From an uncultured Coriobacteriales bacterium (GTDB lineage Bacteria; Actinomycetota; Coriobacteriia; Coriobacteriales; UMGS124), in contig CABQHM010000013.1 of assembly GCA_902464015.1 (NCBI GenBank), forward strand, positions 1 to 63,199: a stretch of DNA of 63,199 bases, in the 5' to 3' direction. Position 1 is the first letter of the stretch, and every line of letters starts with the position of its first letter. The notes under the pieces were generated by a model. The model was not told the origin of the DNA. It saw only the letters and a program-made list of their open reading frames with translations, and ran no database searches. Below, piece after piece: positions 35,069 to 44,015 of this stretch. The position numbers and the translations under genes are program-made.

Positions 35069-36175
35069 TTACTCGGCAGCCGCTTCGGTCTTGGCTCGGG
35101 CCTTGTCGGCGGCCTCGAGCTTGAGGTCGCCTTCGCCGATCCAGCCGATGCGGCGCAGCACCAGGCCAAACGCCCAGGTGAGCACGGCGGGCAGCACAAA
35201 GCAGATGAGGACAAGGCCCAGCCAGTCCATGGCACCGATGCCAGTCATCGTACCAGCTGCGATGTCGTTCAGCCAGCCGGTGTACACGCCGATCGGACCC
35301 ACGAGACCACAGGTGCCCATGCCCGAAGAAATGGCAGCGCCGTCCATACGCAGGCCAAACAGGCAGGTAGCGATGGGTCCCGTGATGGCAGATGCCAGGA
35401 TGGCAGGAATCCAGATGCGCGGGTTGCGCACGATGTTGCCCATCTGCAGCATCGAGGTGCCCAGGCCCTGAGAGACCAAACCACCCCAGCCGTTCTCCTT
35501 GAAGCTCATGACCGCAAAGCCCACCATCTGAGCGCAGCATCCCGCAACAGCCGCACCGCCGGCAAGGCCGGTAAGGCTCAGAGCCGCGCAGATGGCAGCC
35601 GAGGAAATGGGAAGCGTAAGGAAGATGCCCACAACCACCGACACGACAATGCCCATGGCGAAGGGCTGCAGGTCGGTTGCCCACATCACGATGCCACCGA
35701 GCCAGGAAGCCGCCGCACCGATGGCGGGAGCGCACAGCATCGACAGGCCACAGCCCACTACGATGGTGATGAAGGGGGTCACAAGGATGTCGACCTTCGT
35801 CTCACCGGCAACAATCTTGCCAGCCTCGCAAGCCACAATGGCAACCACGAGCACGGCAAGCGGGCCACCCGCGCCACCTAGGGTGTTTGCCGCAGCACCC
35901 ACTGCTACCAGCGAGAACAGCACGAGCGCCGGAGCACGCAGGGCAAAGCCGATGGACACCGCCATGGCGGGACCGGCTGCGGCCTTGGCATACCCGCCGA
36001 TTTCCTCAAGCACGCCGATGCCGAGCTGCGTGCCCAACGTGGCCAAAATGGTGCCCATGAGCAGGGAGGCGAAAAGGCCCTGCGCCATGGCGCCCATTGC
36101 GTCAATGAGGTAGCGCTGCACGCTAATCTCAACGTCTTTGCGTTTGAACAGTTCTGCAACCTTGCGACCCACCAT
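35069..36175 (-). CDS. PTS EIIC_2-like membrane protein
   Basis: 368 residues from the ATG at 36175 (MVGRKVAELFKRKDVEISVQ), preceded by GAAAGGA; the longer frame to 36262 reads through untranslated leader. About ten spans rich in Gly/Ala, with segments QRYLIDAMGAMAQGLFASLL and GPIGVYTGWLNDI that fit the PTS_EIIC_2 family of EIIC-like permeases, which lack attached EIIA/EIIB domains. No PTS phosphocarrier gene is nearby. The substrate is unknown and sugar transport is not certain; some relatives are annotated only as membrane proteins. Confidence 0.75.
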   Translation of the reverse strand: MVGRKVAELFKRKDVEISVQRYLIDAMGAMAQGLFASLLMGTILATLGTQLGIGVLEEIGGYAKAAAGPAMAVSIGFALRAPALVLFSLVAVGAAANTLGGAGGPLAVLVVAIVACEAGKIVAGETKVDILVTPFITIVVGCGLSMLCAPAIGAAASWLGGIVMWATDLQPFAMGIVVSVVVGIFLTLPISSAAICAALSLTGLAGGAAVAGCCAQMVGFAVMSFKENGWGGLVSQGLGTSMLQMGNIVRNPRIWIPAILASAITGPIATCLFGLRMDGAAISSGMGTCGLVGPIGVYTGWLNDIAAGTMTGIGAMDWLGLVLICFVLPAVLTWAFGLVLRRIGWIGEGDLKLEAADKARAKTEAAAE

Positions 36176-36482
36176 GCATCCTTTCGCTGGGAACTCATAT
36201 GCGCGGCGCACGCCAGCGTCGCTTGGATGGGTAGTTTTAAAACTCCCCGTCTCTTGGGTCAAGCTTTCTGCAATGTTAGGTGTCTTGTCAGTAGGATTTA
36301 CACAAACGCGCGCTTTTCGACCCCTGCGCCTTCGCTACACTGACACCAGCAATGCCATGACCTCGGACGGTATCGCCGGCATAAAAGGAAACACGCGCCC
36401 CCAGAAAACTCCCAGCATCTCCATTCCGCGAAGCTGGAAGCAGTTACTATATGCACGTGTTTCCAGACAGGGAGGAGCAACG

Positions 36483-36881
36483 ATGGACGCGGAATACGAC
36501 CGAATCGCGTACGATGCAGAACAGCAGCTCAACGAAATCAGGAACCGCCACCGCCGCGATTATGGGCAAGCAGCGATTGATGAATACATACCTTGCGTCA
36601 ATCAGTCATATCTCTTCGACATGCCAGAAGACCAAATCCCTTACTACCGCCAGTACCGCAGCCCAGAACAACAGCAGTATCGAGGTGACAAACCAGGAAA
36701 ATACAGGCTCGATCCTGAAGTGAGCGCAAAACAGCGGCGCATAATAGAAGAGAAGGAAAAGCTTAAGACCAAGATGAAGCACGTCGCCATCACCGGCGCA
36801 TGTTTTTTGGCCGCGCTCGTAAGCGTTGGCGCTGCCGCCTGGCATCTCGGTCGCCACTCGGCGCAAAAGGACCTGCGATAG
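36483..36881 (+). CDS. Hypothetical protein with C-terminal membrane span
   Basis: 132 residues from the ATG at 36483, supported by GGGAGGAG five bases upstream. The N-terminal 95 residues are charged and Gln/Tyr/Arg-rich (YYRQYRSPEQQQYRG), and a basic EEKEKLKTKMKH stretch leads into a single span (VAITGACFLAALVSVGAAAW) near the C-terminus. It could be a tail-anchored protein with its soluble part in the cytoplasm. I do not recognise the family, and its neighbours give no hint of function. Confidence 0.65.
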   Translation: MDAEYDRIAYDAEQQLNEIRNRHRRDYGQAAIDEYIPCVNQSYLFDMPEDQIPYYRQYRSPEQQQYRGDKPGKYRLDPEVSAKQRRIIEEKEKLKTKMKHVAITGACFLAALVSVGAAAWHLGRHSAQKDLR

Positions 36882-37057
36882 GCAATCGAGCCGCTGCGCC
36901 TGCGGGGATCACGTGGTTTCTTTTGGGCGCTGGGGGCAGTCACTGCGGGGCAGTCGTCCTTGAGCGGCGGCCGCGCATGCGTGTGCGGTATCATGGCTTG
37001 TCGCACATTGGCAGTGGCTGACCCGCTTCGATTGGCAACCAGAAAGGCGTGCCTACT

Positions 37058-37609
37058 GTGAAATCACCGCTTGCATATTTGAGGAAGCCCCCGGCGAACT
37101 ACGCAGAGTGGCATGCGCGTGCAAGCGCTTGGTGGCGCATCAAGCCAGGACGCGCCAAAATGCTCGGCCGTACGTGCAAGGTGCTCAAATATGCCTGCTA
37201 CCTGCTCTATCCTGCGCTGCTTGTCATGTTGGCGATGGAGTGGGCACACGGCGACTGTACGGGGACACCGTGGAACTTCTTTCAAGCCCTCGCAGTACCG
37301 GCGGTTGGCTTCGTCCTTGTGAGCCTCATGCGACGCGCCATCGACGAACCGCGTCCGTATGAAGCGTGCGGCATCGAGAAGCTCATCGACAAAGACACCC
37401 AAGGGAAGTCGTTTCCTAGCAGGCACTCCTTTTCGATTGCCGTAATCGGCATGTGCTGGCTAAGGTACGTGCCCGCCACGGGAACTCTCATCCTGCTCGC
37501 CAGCCTCGTCATGGCGTGGGCGCGCGTACTCGCCGGGGTCCATTACCCGCGCGACGTCGTATGCGGGCTCTCACTCGGCGTACTGGCGGGACTTGCGATG
37601 TGGATGTAG
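37058..37609 (+). CDS. PAP2 family phosphatase
   Basis: 183 residues from a GTG at 37058, chosen because AGAAAGGC lies nine bases upstream; a GTG at 37049 is too close to that site. The three PAP2 motifs are present: RRAIDEPRP, FPSRHSFS and ARVLAGVHYPRDVV, with the catalytic His residues in the second and third. There are about five spans. Membrane members dephosphorylate undecaprenyl pyrophosphate or phosphatidic-type lipids; which applies here is not clear. A polysaccharide deacetylase gene follows 107 bp downstream, which would fit envelope work. Confidence 0.88.
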   Translation: MKSPLAYLRKPPANYAEWHARASAWWRIKPGRAKMLGRTCKVLKYACYLLYPALLVMLAMEWAHGDCTGTPWNFFQALAVPAVGFVLVSLMRRAIDEPRPYEACGIEKLIDKDTQGKSFPSRHSFSIAVIGMCWLRYVPATGTLILLASLVMAWARVLAGVHYPRDVVCGLSLGVLAGLAMWM

Positions 37610-37716
37610 CCCAAAGCACGCTAACCCCGACACCTCAACACGTCCCGTGCACGAAGATGCGTTATGCTTCTTGGCTCGACTAGAGCAATGATTTTCACTG
37701 GGGGCAGGAGATGGGC

Positions 37717-38733
37717 ATGAAAGAGATTCGCAAGCAGATTGGCGCCTTTTCGAAGAATGACCTTGACGGCGCTCCCCTCTCCCGCCGTCAGGCATGCGGA
37801 GTCCTCGGCGTCTTCGCCTTGAGCGGAGTCGCGGCGCTCCTCACCGGTTGCAATGAACAGGGCAGTCAGCAGGATTCCGACGGAGCGCACCTCGTAGCCA
37901 GCGTGCAGCCCAACGATCTTGCCACCGTGAGCGATGCGAGTGGAGCAAGTACAGACATGCCTTCTACCAGCGCAGACGACGGCGCCGCTCAGTCCACCCC
38001 TGCCTCGGGCACCCTCCAAGTTCCCGCGCAAGGAAACACCACCTACACGAGTGCCAGCGGCGCCACTTGCATCGTGCGCAGTGCCGACGAGCGCCGCGCA
38101 ACAAGCAACAGCACCAACGAGGAGTTCCCAGGCCGCCACGTGTGCTTTCTCACCTTCGACGACGGACCGAGCACGAACACCCAGCGCATCCTGGGCATTC
38201 TCAACGACTACGGCGTGAGGGCCACATGGTTTGTGAAGGGCAACTGCGGCAGCCTCGAGGAGCTCCCGGGCATCTGGGAGCAGGGCAACCAGGTGGCCAT
38301 CCACACCTACACTCACGAGTACGAGCAGGTATATGCCAGCGTCGACGCCTACTGGGCCGACCTGCACCAATGCGGCGACGCCATCGCCGAGCAAATCGGA
38401 CACTCCCCCACGCTTGTGCGCTTCCCCGGCGGCAGCGTCAACGACTTCAACGCCGGAGTGCGCGGCGCAATCATCGAGCAGATGAACGAGACCGGCTACC
38501 ATTATTTCGACTGGAACGTCTCCTGCGGTGACGGCGCCGATCACACGGCCGATGAGCTCGTGGGCTACACGATTGGCGAGGCTGACGGATGCCATTCCTG
38601 CTGCGTGCTCATGCACGACTCCGCCGCCAAGGACACCACCGTGGAGGCTCTGCCGCGCATCATCCAATACTTCATCGACAACGGCTTTGAGTTCGACGTC
38701 CTGCTCAGCGACACCTTTGGGTACCACTTTTAG
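37717..38733 (+). CDS. Polysaccharide deacetylase family lipoprotein (NodB domain)
   Basis: 338 residues from the ATG at 37717 (CAGGAG six bases upstream; the ATG at 37711 is too near). A twin-arginine-like SRRQACGV precedes a hydrophobic stretch ending LLTGC, a lipobox, so this is probably a Tat or Sec lipoprotein. A Ser/Thr-rich linker leads to a NodB domain: TFDDGPST (metal and base Asp), HTYTH (metal His), RFPGGS and VLMHD. It should remove acetyl groups from peptidoglycan or another glycan outside the membrane. The dispersed repeat copy C follows its stop. Confidence 0.9.
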   Translation: MKEIRKQIGAFSKNDLDGAPLSRRQACGVLGVFALSGVAALLTGCNEQGSQQDSDGAHLVASVQPNDLATVSDASGASTDMPSTSADDGAAQSTPASGTLQVPAQGNTTYTSASGATCIVRSADERRATSNSTNEEFPGRHVCFLTFDDGPSTNTQRILGILNDYGVRATWFVKGNCGSLEELPGIWEQGNQVAIHTYTHEYEQVYASVDAYWADLHQCGDAIAEQIGHSPTLVRFPGGSVNDFNAGVRGAIIEQMNETGYHYFDWNVSCGDGADHTADELVGYTIGEADGCHSCCVLMHDSAAKDTTVEALPRIIQYFIDNGFEFDVLLSDTFGYHF

Positions 38734-38769
38734 GTTGAGGCGGGTCGAGACCCATTGCCAGCAGACTGG

Positions 38770-38860
38770 ATTAACATACATTTGACGAGTTGAAATGTAT
38801 GTTAAATCATCAAAGTCCCAGTTGGCGCGATTTTCAAAATCTTGAAATGTATGTTGTTTT
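38770..38860 (+). repeat. Dispersed ~90-bp palindromic repeat, copy C
   Basis: TTAACATACATTT and AAATGTATGTTAA form a perfect 13-bp stem. A CCCAGTTGGCG segment follows, and the element ends with GAAATGTATGTTG. It lies 36 bp after the deacetylase stop and reads in the same direction. Confidence 0.9.
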
Positions 38861-38892
38861 GTAAGCCGCGACATATCCAGGCGCACAAAAAG

Positions 38893-38930
38893 AAGTGGGT
38901 CGCCCTCAATGGGGGCGGCCCGCTTTTCTT
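38893..38930. terminator. Bidirectional terminator between convergent genes
   Basis: AAG-GGGTCGCCC and GGGCGGCCC-CTT arms; the minus strand continues into CTTCTTTTTG. It serves the flavoprotein gene at 38959 and may also serve the deacetylase. Confidence 0.7.
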
Positions 38931-38958
38931 CCAATCTACCGCGAGCGCTCAGTGTCGC

Positions 38959-40767
38959 CTAGCCCTCGACGACACCGTCCTCAGCGAGGATGCCGCCGGC
39001 AGCCATGTAACCGCCGACAAACGCCAGGCCAAGGTCGGCATACATGCCGGTGAGGGGCTGACCGGCTGCATTGCCCTCGCCTGCCGAACCGCCCGCGGTG
39101 TGCCAGGCAGCATACAGACCGGGGATGACCTTGCCGGCCGTGTTCACAACCTGCATGGAAGGCGTAACGTGCAGGCCGCACTTGGAGCCGAACACGTGAC
39201 CACCCACAGCCGCCGCGTAGAAGGGCGGCTCGTCGAGGGCGAGCAGCCACTCGGCGGGATACTTGTAGGAAGCGACGTAGTCCTCGCCAGCCTCGCAGGC
39301 GGCGTTCCACTTCTCCACCGCCCCGGTCAGCACGCCGGCATCGAGGCCAAGCGCACTCTCGAGCTCTTCGATGGTATCGCAGCACTTGATAGCACCGGCG
39401 TCAATCATCTGCTGGAAGCCGGTGCGCCAATCGCGCAGGTCAAGCGGCACGCGATCGATGTAGGGGTCGTCGTCGGCAACAATCGTCGCCTTGCGGCAGA
39501 TGACCTGGCCGAAGTAGTTGTCAAGCATGAGCTGCTCGTACTTGGAGTCGAAGATGCAGTACGTCTTGCCGTCGGGCTGGGCCATCTCGATGGAAGCGGT
39601 GTCGCACAAGCCAGCCGAGCTGGGAGACTCGTTCGTGGTGTAGGGGAAGCTACGACCCGAGGTGGAGATGTAAGGCACGCGCTCGCCGAGCTTGTTGATG
39701 CGCAACCACGGCTGGCGAACCACCTGGTTGCCGTCCTTGTTGATGTGGCACTCCATCTGGGTGTCGAACTCGTCGTAGTCGCGCCACCACACGCCGCCGT
39801 CAAAGGCGCCCGTAGAATCGAAACCAGCCAGATCGGCGCCCACGCCCATGCCCATGCGGATGCACTCGCCCGTACCGTTAGGCGGCGTGGCGATGTTGGC
39901 GATGCCCTTGAGGCAGGTGGCCGAATACTTGGCCATCATTGCACGGTTGACCTCCATGCCGCCAGCGCACAAAACGACACCGCGCGTGGCATGGATAAGC
40001 TTTTCGCCATCGTCCTGCTTGACCTTCACGCCCACAACAGCACCTGCCGCCTCGTCGAACACGAGAGCCTCGACCTCGCAGCTCGTGCGCACCTCGGCGC
40101 CGTCATCAACAGCCTTCTGCACGAGAAGCTGCAGCGGGATGTAGTTGACGTTGATGCCGTTGGTCTCCGTCTTCATGCCGTCCCACTGAAGCAGGCCCGC
40201 GCCGGCCGGCGAGGGGTTGCTCGCCACCCACTTGGCGTCTGCATGGTCAATCATCCAGTCGATGCACTTGGGGCCCTCGACCGCCATGGCACGCATGAGC
40301 TCGGGGTCGCCCGTCATCTGCTGGCAGCTGAGCATGAACTCGACGATGTTGTCCACGTCGTAAGGGTAGCTCGGGTAGGCCCACTGGGCCTCCTCGGCCA
40401 GACGGTGGCCGCCGAAGTTGGAGAACATGCTGGAGCACTGCGAGTTGCCGCCGGTCGAGATGCTGCGCTCGACCATGAGCACGTCGTAGCCGGCCTGGGC
40501 CAGGCGGATGGAGGCGTTCACGCCGGCAGCACCCGAACCCACGACGACGATCTGGCGCTCCTCATCCCAGCTGGTAGGCACCTCAACGGGCGGAATGGGC
40601 GCAGCGACGGCCTCGAATGCGGCACGGGCTTCATCGTCGGCAGAGCTCGCGGCATCAGCGCAAGCAAGGCCAGGCACAGCGGCAAGCGCGGCAGTGGCTC
40701 CGGCGGTGGCGGCCGAGGCGGCCAGGAAGTCACGGCGATTCAGCGAAGTAGCGGTCTTGGTTTCCAT
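38959..40767 (-). CDS. Tat-exported FAD-dependent oxidoreductase (flavocytochrome c/KSTD-like)
   Basis: 602 residues from the ATG at 40767 (AAAGGGGAG upstream). The Tat signal is NRRDFLAASAA. The FAD-binding fold starts at IVVVGSGAAGVNASIRLAQAG with the second motif STGGNSQCSSMFS. There is no FMN domain and no heme motif. The C-terminus has GGSAGEGNAAGQPLTGMYAD where fumarate reductases carry the HGxNRLGG motif, so the catalytic Arg/His of that group is absent and fumarate is unlikely. It is divergent from a LysR gene with a palindrome between them, suggesting induction by an organic substrate. Electron donor and substrate are unknown. Confidence 0.88.
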   Translation of the reverse strand: METKTATSLNRRDFLAASAATAGATAALAAVPGLACADAASSADDEARAAFEAVAAPIPPVEVPTSWDEERQIVVVGSGAAGVNASIRLAQAGYDVLMVERSISTGGNSQCSSMFSNFGGHRLAEEAQWAYPSYPYDVDNIVEFMLSCQQMTGDPELMRAMAVEGPKCIDWMIDHADAKWVASNPSPAGAGLLQWDGMKTETNGINVNYIPLQLLVQKAVDDGAEVRTSCEVEALVFDEAAGAVVGVKVKQDDGEKLIHATRGVVLCAGGMEVNRAMMAKYSATCLKGIANIATPPNGTGECIRMGMGVGADLAGFDSTGAFDGGVWWRDYDEFDTQMECHINKDGNQVVRQPWLRINKLGERVPYISTSGRSFPYTTNESPSSAGLCDTASIEMAQPDGKTYCIFDSKYEQLMLDNYFGQVICRKATIVADDDPYIDRVPLDLRDWRTGFQQMIDAGAIKCCDTIEELESALGLDAGVLTGAVEKWNAACEAGEDYVASYKYPAEWLLALDEPPFYAAAVGGHVFGSKCGLHVTPSMQVVNTAGKVIPGLYAAWHTAGGSAGEGNAAGQPLTGMYADLGLAFVGGYMAAGGILAEDGVVEG

Positions 40768-40909
40768 ACGATCTCCCCTTTGCTCGAAATGGAAAGTTGC
40801 TGGTACAACAACGCAAGACACATGGTACGACGCTACGGGAACGCAACCCTGCAGGGCTTTTCTGCCAGCTGGACAGTCTTTTATACGGGGTGGCGCCCGA
40901 GGCTGTTTA

Positions 40910-40931
40910 GCTGTAAAGTTTCCTTTACAGC
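40910..40931. promoter_or_regulatory. Palindromic candidate operator for the LysR regulator
   Basis: GCTGTAAAG (40910-40918), four bases, then CTTTACAGC (40923-40931): a perfect 9-bp inverted repeat between the divergent flavoprotein and LysR genes, 39 bp before the LysR start. It has the T...A dyad form typical of LysR sites. A single half-site GCTGTAAAG recurs at 42029-42037. Confidence 0.55.
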
Positions 40932-40969
40932 AAGGGGATGTCGCAGCGTCGCAAACGGGGGGATGCGCG

Positions 40970-41914
40970 ATGAACACGCAGTATTTGAAGGAGTTCCTGG
41001 TATTCTCCGAGGAGCTCAATTGGACGGTTGCAGCCGAGAAGTTGTTCACGACGCGCCCCACGCTCGTCGACCATATGCGCTGCCTCGAAGCGGAGCTTGA
41101 ATGCAAGCTTATCGTCAGCAGCCAACGCCAACCGCGCCCCGAACTCACCCCGGCTGGACGCCGCTTCACACGCACCGCAAAAGAGCTCATCGAGCACTGG
41201 GACGCCGCGCGCGTTGAGTACCGCGAATTGGCGGACAACCTGCTCACGGTACGCGTGGCGTCTTCGAATCTCCCTTGGCTCGAAACCGTCCTCTACAAAG
41301 CACGCCGTGCCATTCAAGAACGACACCCCTACAAGCGCATCGAGATTGCCCCCGTGTCGGGCGCCCGCTCGAGCATCGAAGCGCTTGATGCAGGCGAAAA
41401 CGACATCGTCGTGGCAGGCTTCAAAAGCTACCTCAGCGAAGAAGAGCGACCCATCCCTGAAGACATCTGCGGTTTTGCGCTCGACACCGAGCCCATCCAC
41501 CTGCTCATGACACAAGAAAACCCGCTGTTTGGGCGCGAGCAGATTGCTGCAGCCGACCTCGACGGAGTCGCCTTCGTGCTGCCGCCGGACATCTACCGTT
41601 CCTGGACACGCGACCACGTAGATGAGCGATTTGCGCAGCATGGCGCACACATCACCATGCGTACGCTGGCCTTTTCGGGACACACCGAGTACTTCACGTA
41701 CGAGTTTGGGCAATCGCTCGGCATCGTGCCGCACACGCTCGTCCCACGTTACGGTATCGACGCCCGTGAGGAATATCGGGCGTTTGACTGCACCGACATG
41801 CCACTTGAGACGCGCTTCTATGCCTTGTGCAAGCAATCATTTGCCGAAAGCGAAAACGGCGGTCTGCTCTTCGACGAGATGCGCCGCATCGTGGAGGAGC
41901 GCGGGCGGGGGTAA
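40970..41914 (+). CDS. LysR family transcriptional regulator
   Basis: 314 residues. The N-terminal helix-turn-helix (YLKEFLVFSEELNWTVAAEKLFTTRPTLVDHMRCLEAEL is the span, recognition part TTRPTLVDHMRC) is LysR-like, though the usual Gln-rich recognition helix is altered. The rest is a periplasmic-binding-like effector domain. GGGGGGATG lies just before the ATG. It is divergent from the Tat flavoprotein gene and probably switches it on in response to that enzyme's substrate; the palindrome at 40910 is the likely site. The 3' side faces a convergent flavoprotein gene. Confidence 0.88.
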   Translation: MNTQYLKEFLVFSEELNWTVAAEKLFTTRPTLVDHMRCLEAELECKLIVSSQRQPRPELTPAGRRFTRTAKELIEHWDAARVEYRELADNLLTVRVASSNLPWLETVLYKARRAIQERHPYKRIEIAPVSGARSSIEALDAGENDIVVAGFKSYLSEEERPIPEDICGFALDTEPIHLLMTQENPLFGREQIAAADLDGVAFVLPPDIYRSWTRDHVDERFAQHGAHITMRTLAFSGHTEYFTYEFGQSLGIVPHTLVPRYGIDAREEYRAFDCTDMPLETRFYALCKQSFAESENGGLLFDEMRRIVEERGRG

Positions 41915-42011
41915 GACGTGCGGCGGTGGCAACCGAGGGCCAAGCGCAACATTTCGCGCACTCATTTCCCGCCAGTCCGGCCCTTCTCCCCCAACGTGAT
42001 TGCCAAAAACG

Positions 42012-42147
42012 CCAAAAGTATGCGCTTTGCTGTAAAGGGGAACACTGGACGTATTCCCATGGCCTCATTCTCCCAGCTAGATGCGTTGCACTAAAACAGC
42101 TTCACAGCACTGACGGCCCCTCTTAAAGTTAAAGCGCATACTTTTGG
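42012..42147. repeat. Element with 17-bp perfect inverted termini
   Basis: CCAAAAGTATGCGCTTT at 42012-42028 is repeated in inverted form at 42131-42147, enclosing 102 bp without a gene. It lies between the convergent LysR and flavoprotein genes. The layout is that of a small MITE-like element or two outward or inward regulatory sites. I see no target-site duplication I can trust. Confidence 0.6.
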
Positions 42148-42237
42148 GCAATTTCGTTCTGTTCTTCGGTCCATGCGCAACTGCAAGATGGAATTATCTC
42201 CTCGAGAAGTAGCGAATGCCACCCCCCTAACGCCCAA

Positions 42238-42271
42238 GGCCCCCATCCCGCAAACTCGCAGGATGGGGGCC
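42238..42271. terminator. Hairpin terminator between convergent genes
   Basis: GGCCCCCATCC and GGATGGGGGCC pair perfectly over 11 bp around a 12-nt loop, 64 bp after the stop of the minus-strand flavoprotein gene. T-tracts are absent. Confidence 0.6.
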
Positions 42272-42335
42272 TCGCTTGCCCAGGAAAACCCAGGCAGGCA
42301 TCTTGCTTCAGTTTAGCGAATCGGACCGCTCGCGC

Positions 42336-44015
42336 TTATGCCCAGGGCTCCAGGGCGCTCACGTTCTGGCCGCACTTCATGCCAGAGGTGAAGCACTCGC
42401 AGATGTTGCCGCCGCCGGAGTAGTAGTGGTAGAAGATCGAGCCGAACTCGCCGGCGCCGTAGAGGCGGGCGACGGGCTGGTCGTTCCAGTCAACGAGCTG
42501 GTAGTCGGTGTTGCGAGCACCGCCGCCGTTGGTGTTGAGGTAGCACAGGCCGCACTTGATAGCATAGAAGGGGCCATCGGTGACGCCGAGGGTGACGCCG
42601 TTCTTCTGGTCGTTCTCGGAAAGGGTGCGACCAAACTCGGGGTCCTCGCCGTTAGCGCCGTTCTCGTTGAAGGCGTTGATCTCGTCAACGAAAGCGGTCA
42701 GGTCGTCGCCCTCGTAGCCCATGAGACCGCCGAGCTCCTCGATGGAGTCGGCCTTCAGCACGTAACCGTCCTCAATCTCGGGTGCGCAGTCGTCGCTCCA
42801 CTGGACGGGGCCGTGCACGGACATCCAACCCTCGTTGGCCTTGGTGTTGGACCAGCCGAAGGTGGTGCCGGCGGTACGACGGGTCTCGTCGAAGACCATC
42901 CAGAAGGGATAGTTGGCCTTCTCGAGGCTGGGCTTCTCCTGGTTGAAGCAGGGATAGGGGTAACGCTTGTCGTGTGCGGGCCAGCCCATGCCGCTATTCT
43001 CGCCGATGAAGCGCTTGCCGTGCTTGTTGACGAACACCATGTGCGTCGTATCGCCCGAGTTGTAGGTGCACACGGCCTGCTGGTACTCCTGCGACAGGTC
43101 GTAATGGCAGATGGCACCGTACTCGGTGGCGGCCATGTGACGCAGCTTCACGCCGGCCTCCATGAGCATGCGCACGCCGTCGCCCGTGTTGTAGGGGCTG
43201 CCGATGTGGAACTGGTCGAAACCGGGCATCACGAAATCCTTGATCATCTCGTAATTGGCCTCGAAGCCGCCGCATGCCATGATGACACCCTTGGCCGCCT
43301 TGACGCAGATCTCCTTGTCGCCCTGCTGCACGCGGACGCCGAGGACCTCCTTGGTGGCAGGGTCCTGGATGAGGTGCGTGACCTCGGAGTCGTAGTTCAG
43401 CGTGATGGAGTCGGCGTAGCGGTCCTTGATGACGGCGTCGATGTTGTTCCAGGTGCGCTGGCCGCCGCCCTGGCCGTCGAAGGCCTCGTCGAAGTTGATC
43501 ATCATTGAGTACTTGTTGGAGTTGGGGTACTCCACGCCGTTGAACTTCTTGGAGGTGCGGTCAGCGTCGTTCTCGGTGATGTCGGCGCTGATGATGTTCT
43601 CGTTGAACCACTCGGGCATGAGCTCGGTGGCCTCGGCCACAGCCTGGCACTCCTCGTCGGACGCGCCGCCGTCGGCCAGAGCCTTCCAGTAGTCAAACGA
43701 GCCCTCACCCGTCACGATGTTGAAGTAGCCGCAGCACACGGAGCTGTTGCCGCCGGCATACTCCTCGGGAGCCTTTTCAAAGACCTGCACCTTGGAGCCC
43801 TCGACGGCAGCCGAGATGGCAGAAGCCTGGCCGGCATAGCCGTAGCCCATGACGACAACGTCGGTCTCGACGTCCCACGCCTCGGGAGCGGCGTTGGGGT
43901 CGCCCGCAGCCTCGTCGGCCAGGGCAACCGAGGCCATGCCGAGCGCGCTGGCGGCGACGCCGGCAGTGGCGCCCTTCAGGAAGGAACGACGCGAAGTGGT
44001 GGTGCTGACGCTCAT
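42336..44015 (-). CDS. Tat-exported FAD-dependent oxidoreductase (flavocytochrome c-like)
   Basis: 559 residues from the ATG at 44015 (AGAAGGGGA upstream). The Tat signal is TSRRSFLKGATAG. The FAD motif is VVVMGYGYAGQASAISAA, with a Tyr inside the usual GxGxxG. The C-terminus (RLYGAGEFGSIFYHYYSGGG) lacks the HGxNRLGG catalytic motif of fumarate reductases, and there is no FMN domain. This type recurs in many copies in Eggerthellaceae and is thought to reduce diverse dietary or host organics. It is divergent from the membrane LuxR gene at 44361. Substrate unknown. Confidence 0.88.
   Translation of the reverse strand: MSVSTTTSRRSFLKGATAGVAASALGMASVALADEAAGDPNAAPEAWDVETDVVVMGYGYAGQASAISAAVEGSKVQVFEKAPEEYAGGNSSVCCGYFNIVTGEGSFDYWKALADGGASDEECQAVAEATELMPEWFNENIISADITENDADRTSKKFNGVEYPNSNKYSMMINFDEAFDGQGGGQRTWNNIDAVIKDRYADSITLNYDSEVTHLIQDPATKEVLGVRVQQGDKEICVKAAKGVIMACGGFEANYEMIKDFVMPGFDQFHIGSPYNTGDGVRMLMEAGVKLRHMAATEYGAICHYDLSQEYQQAVCTYNSGDTTHMVFVNKHGKRFIGENSGMGWPAHDKRYPYPCFNQEKPSLEKANYPFWMVFDETRRTAGTTFGWSNTKANEGWMSVHGPVQWSDDCAPEIEDGYVLKADSIEELGGLMGYEGDDLTAFVDEINAFNENGANGEDPEFGRTLSENDQKNGVTLGVTDGPFYAIKCGLCYLNTNGGGARNTDYQLVDWNDQPVARLYGAGEFGSIFYHYYSGGGNICECFTSGMKCGQNVSALEPWA

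Noticed and set aside
18292..38860. CRISPR array suggested by the repeated AACATACATTT motifs
   Set aside because: The copies are kilobases apart, palindromic and without regular spacers, and no cas gene is present.
38842..41100. Long plus-strand frame opposite the 38959 flavoprotein
   Set aside because: Antisense shadow; the minus frame has a Tat signal, FAD motifs and ribosome site.
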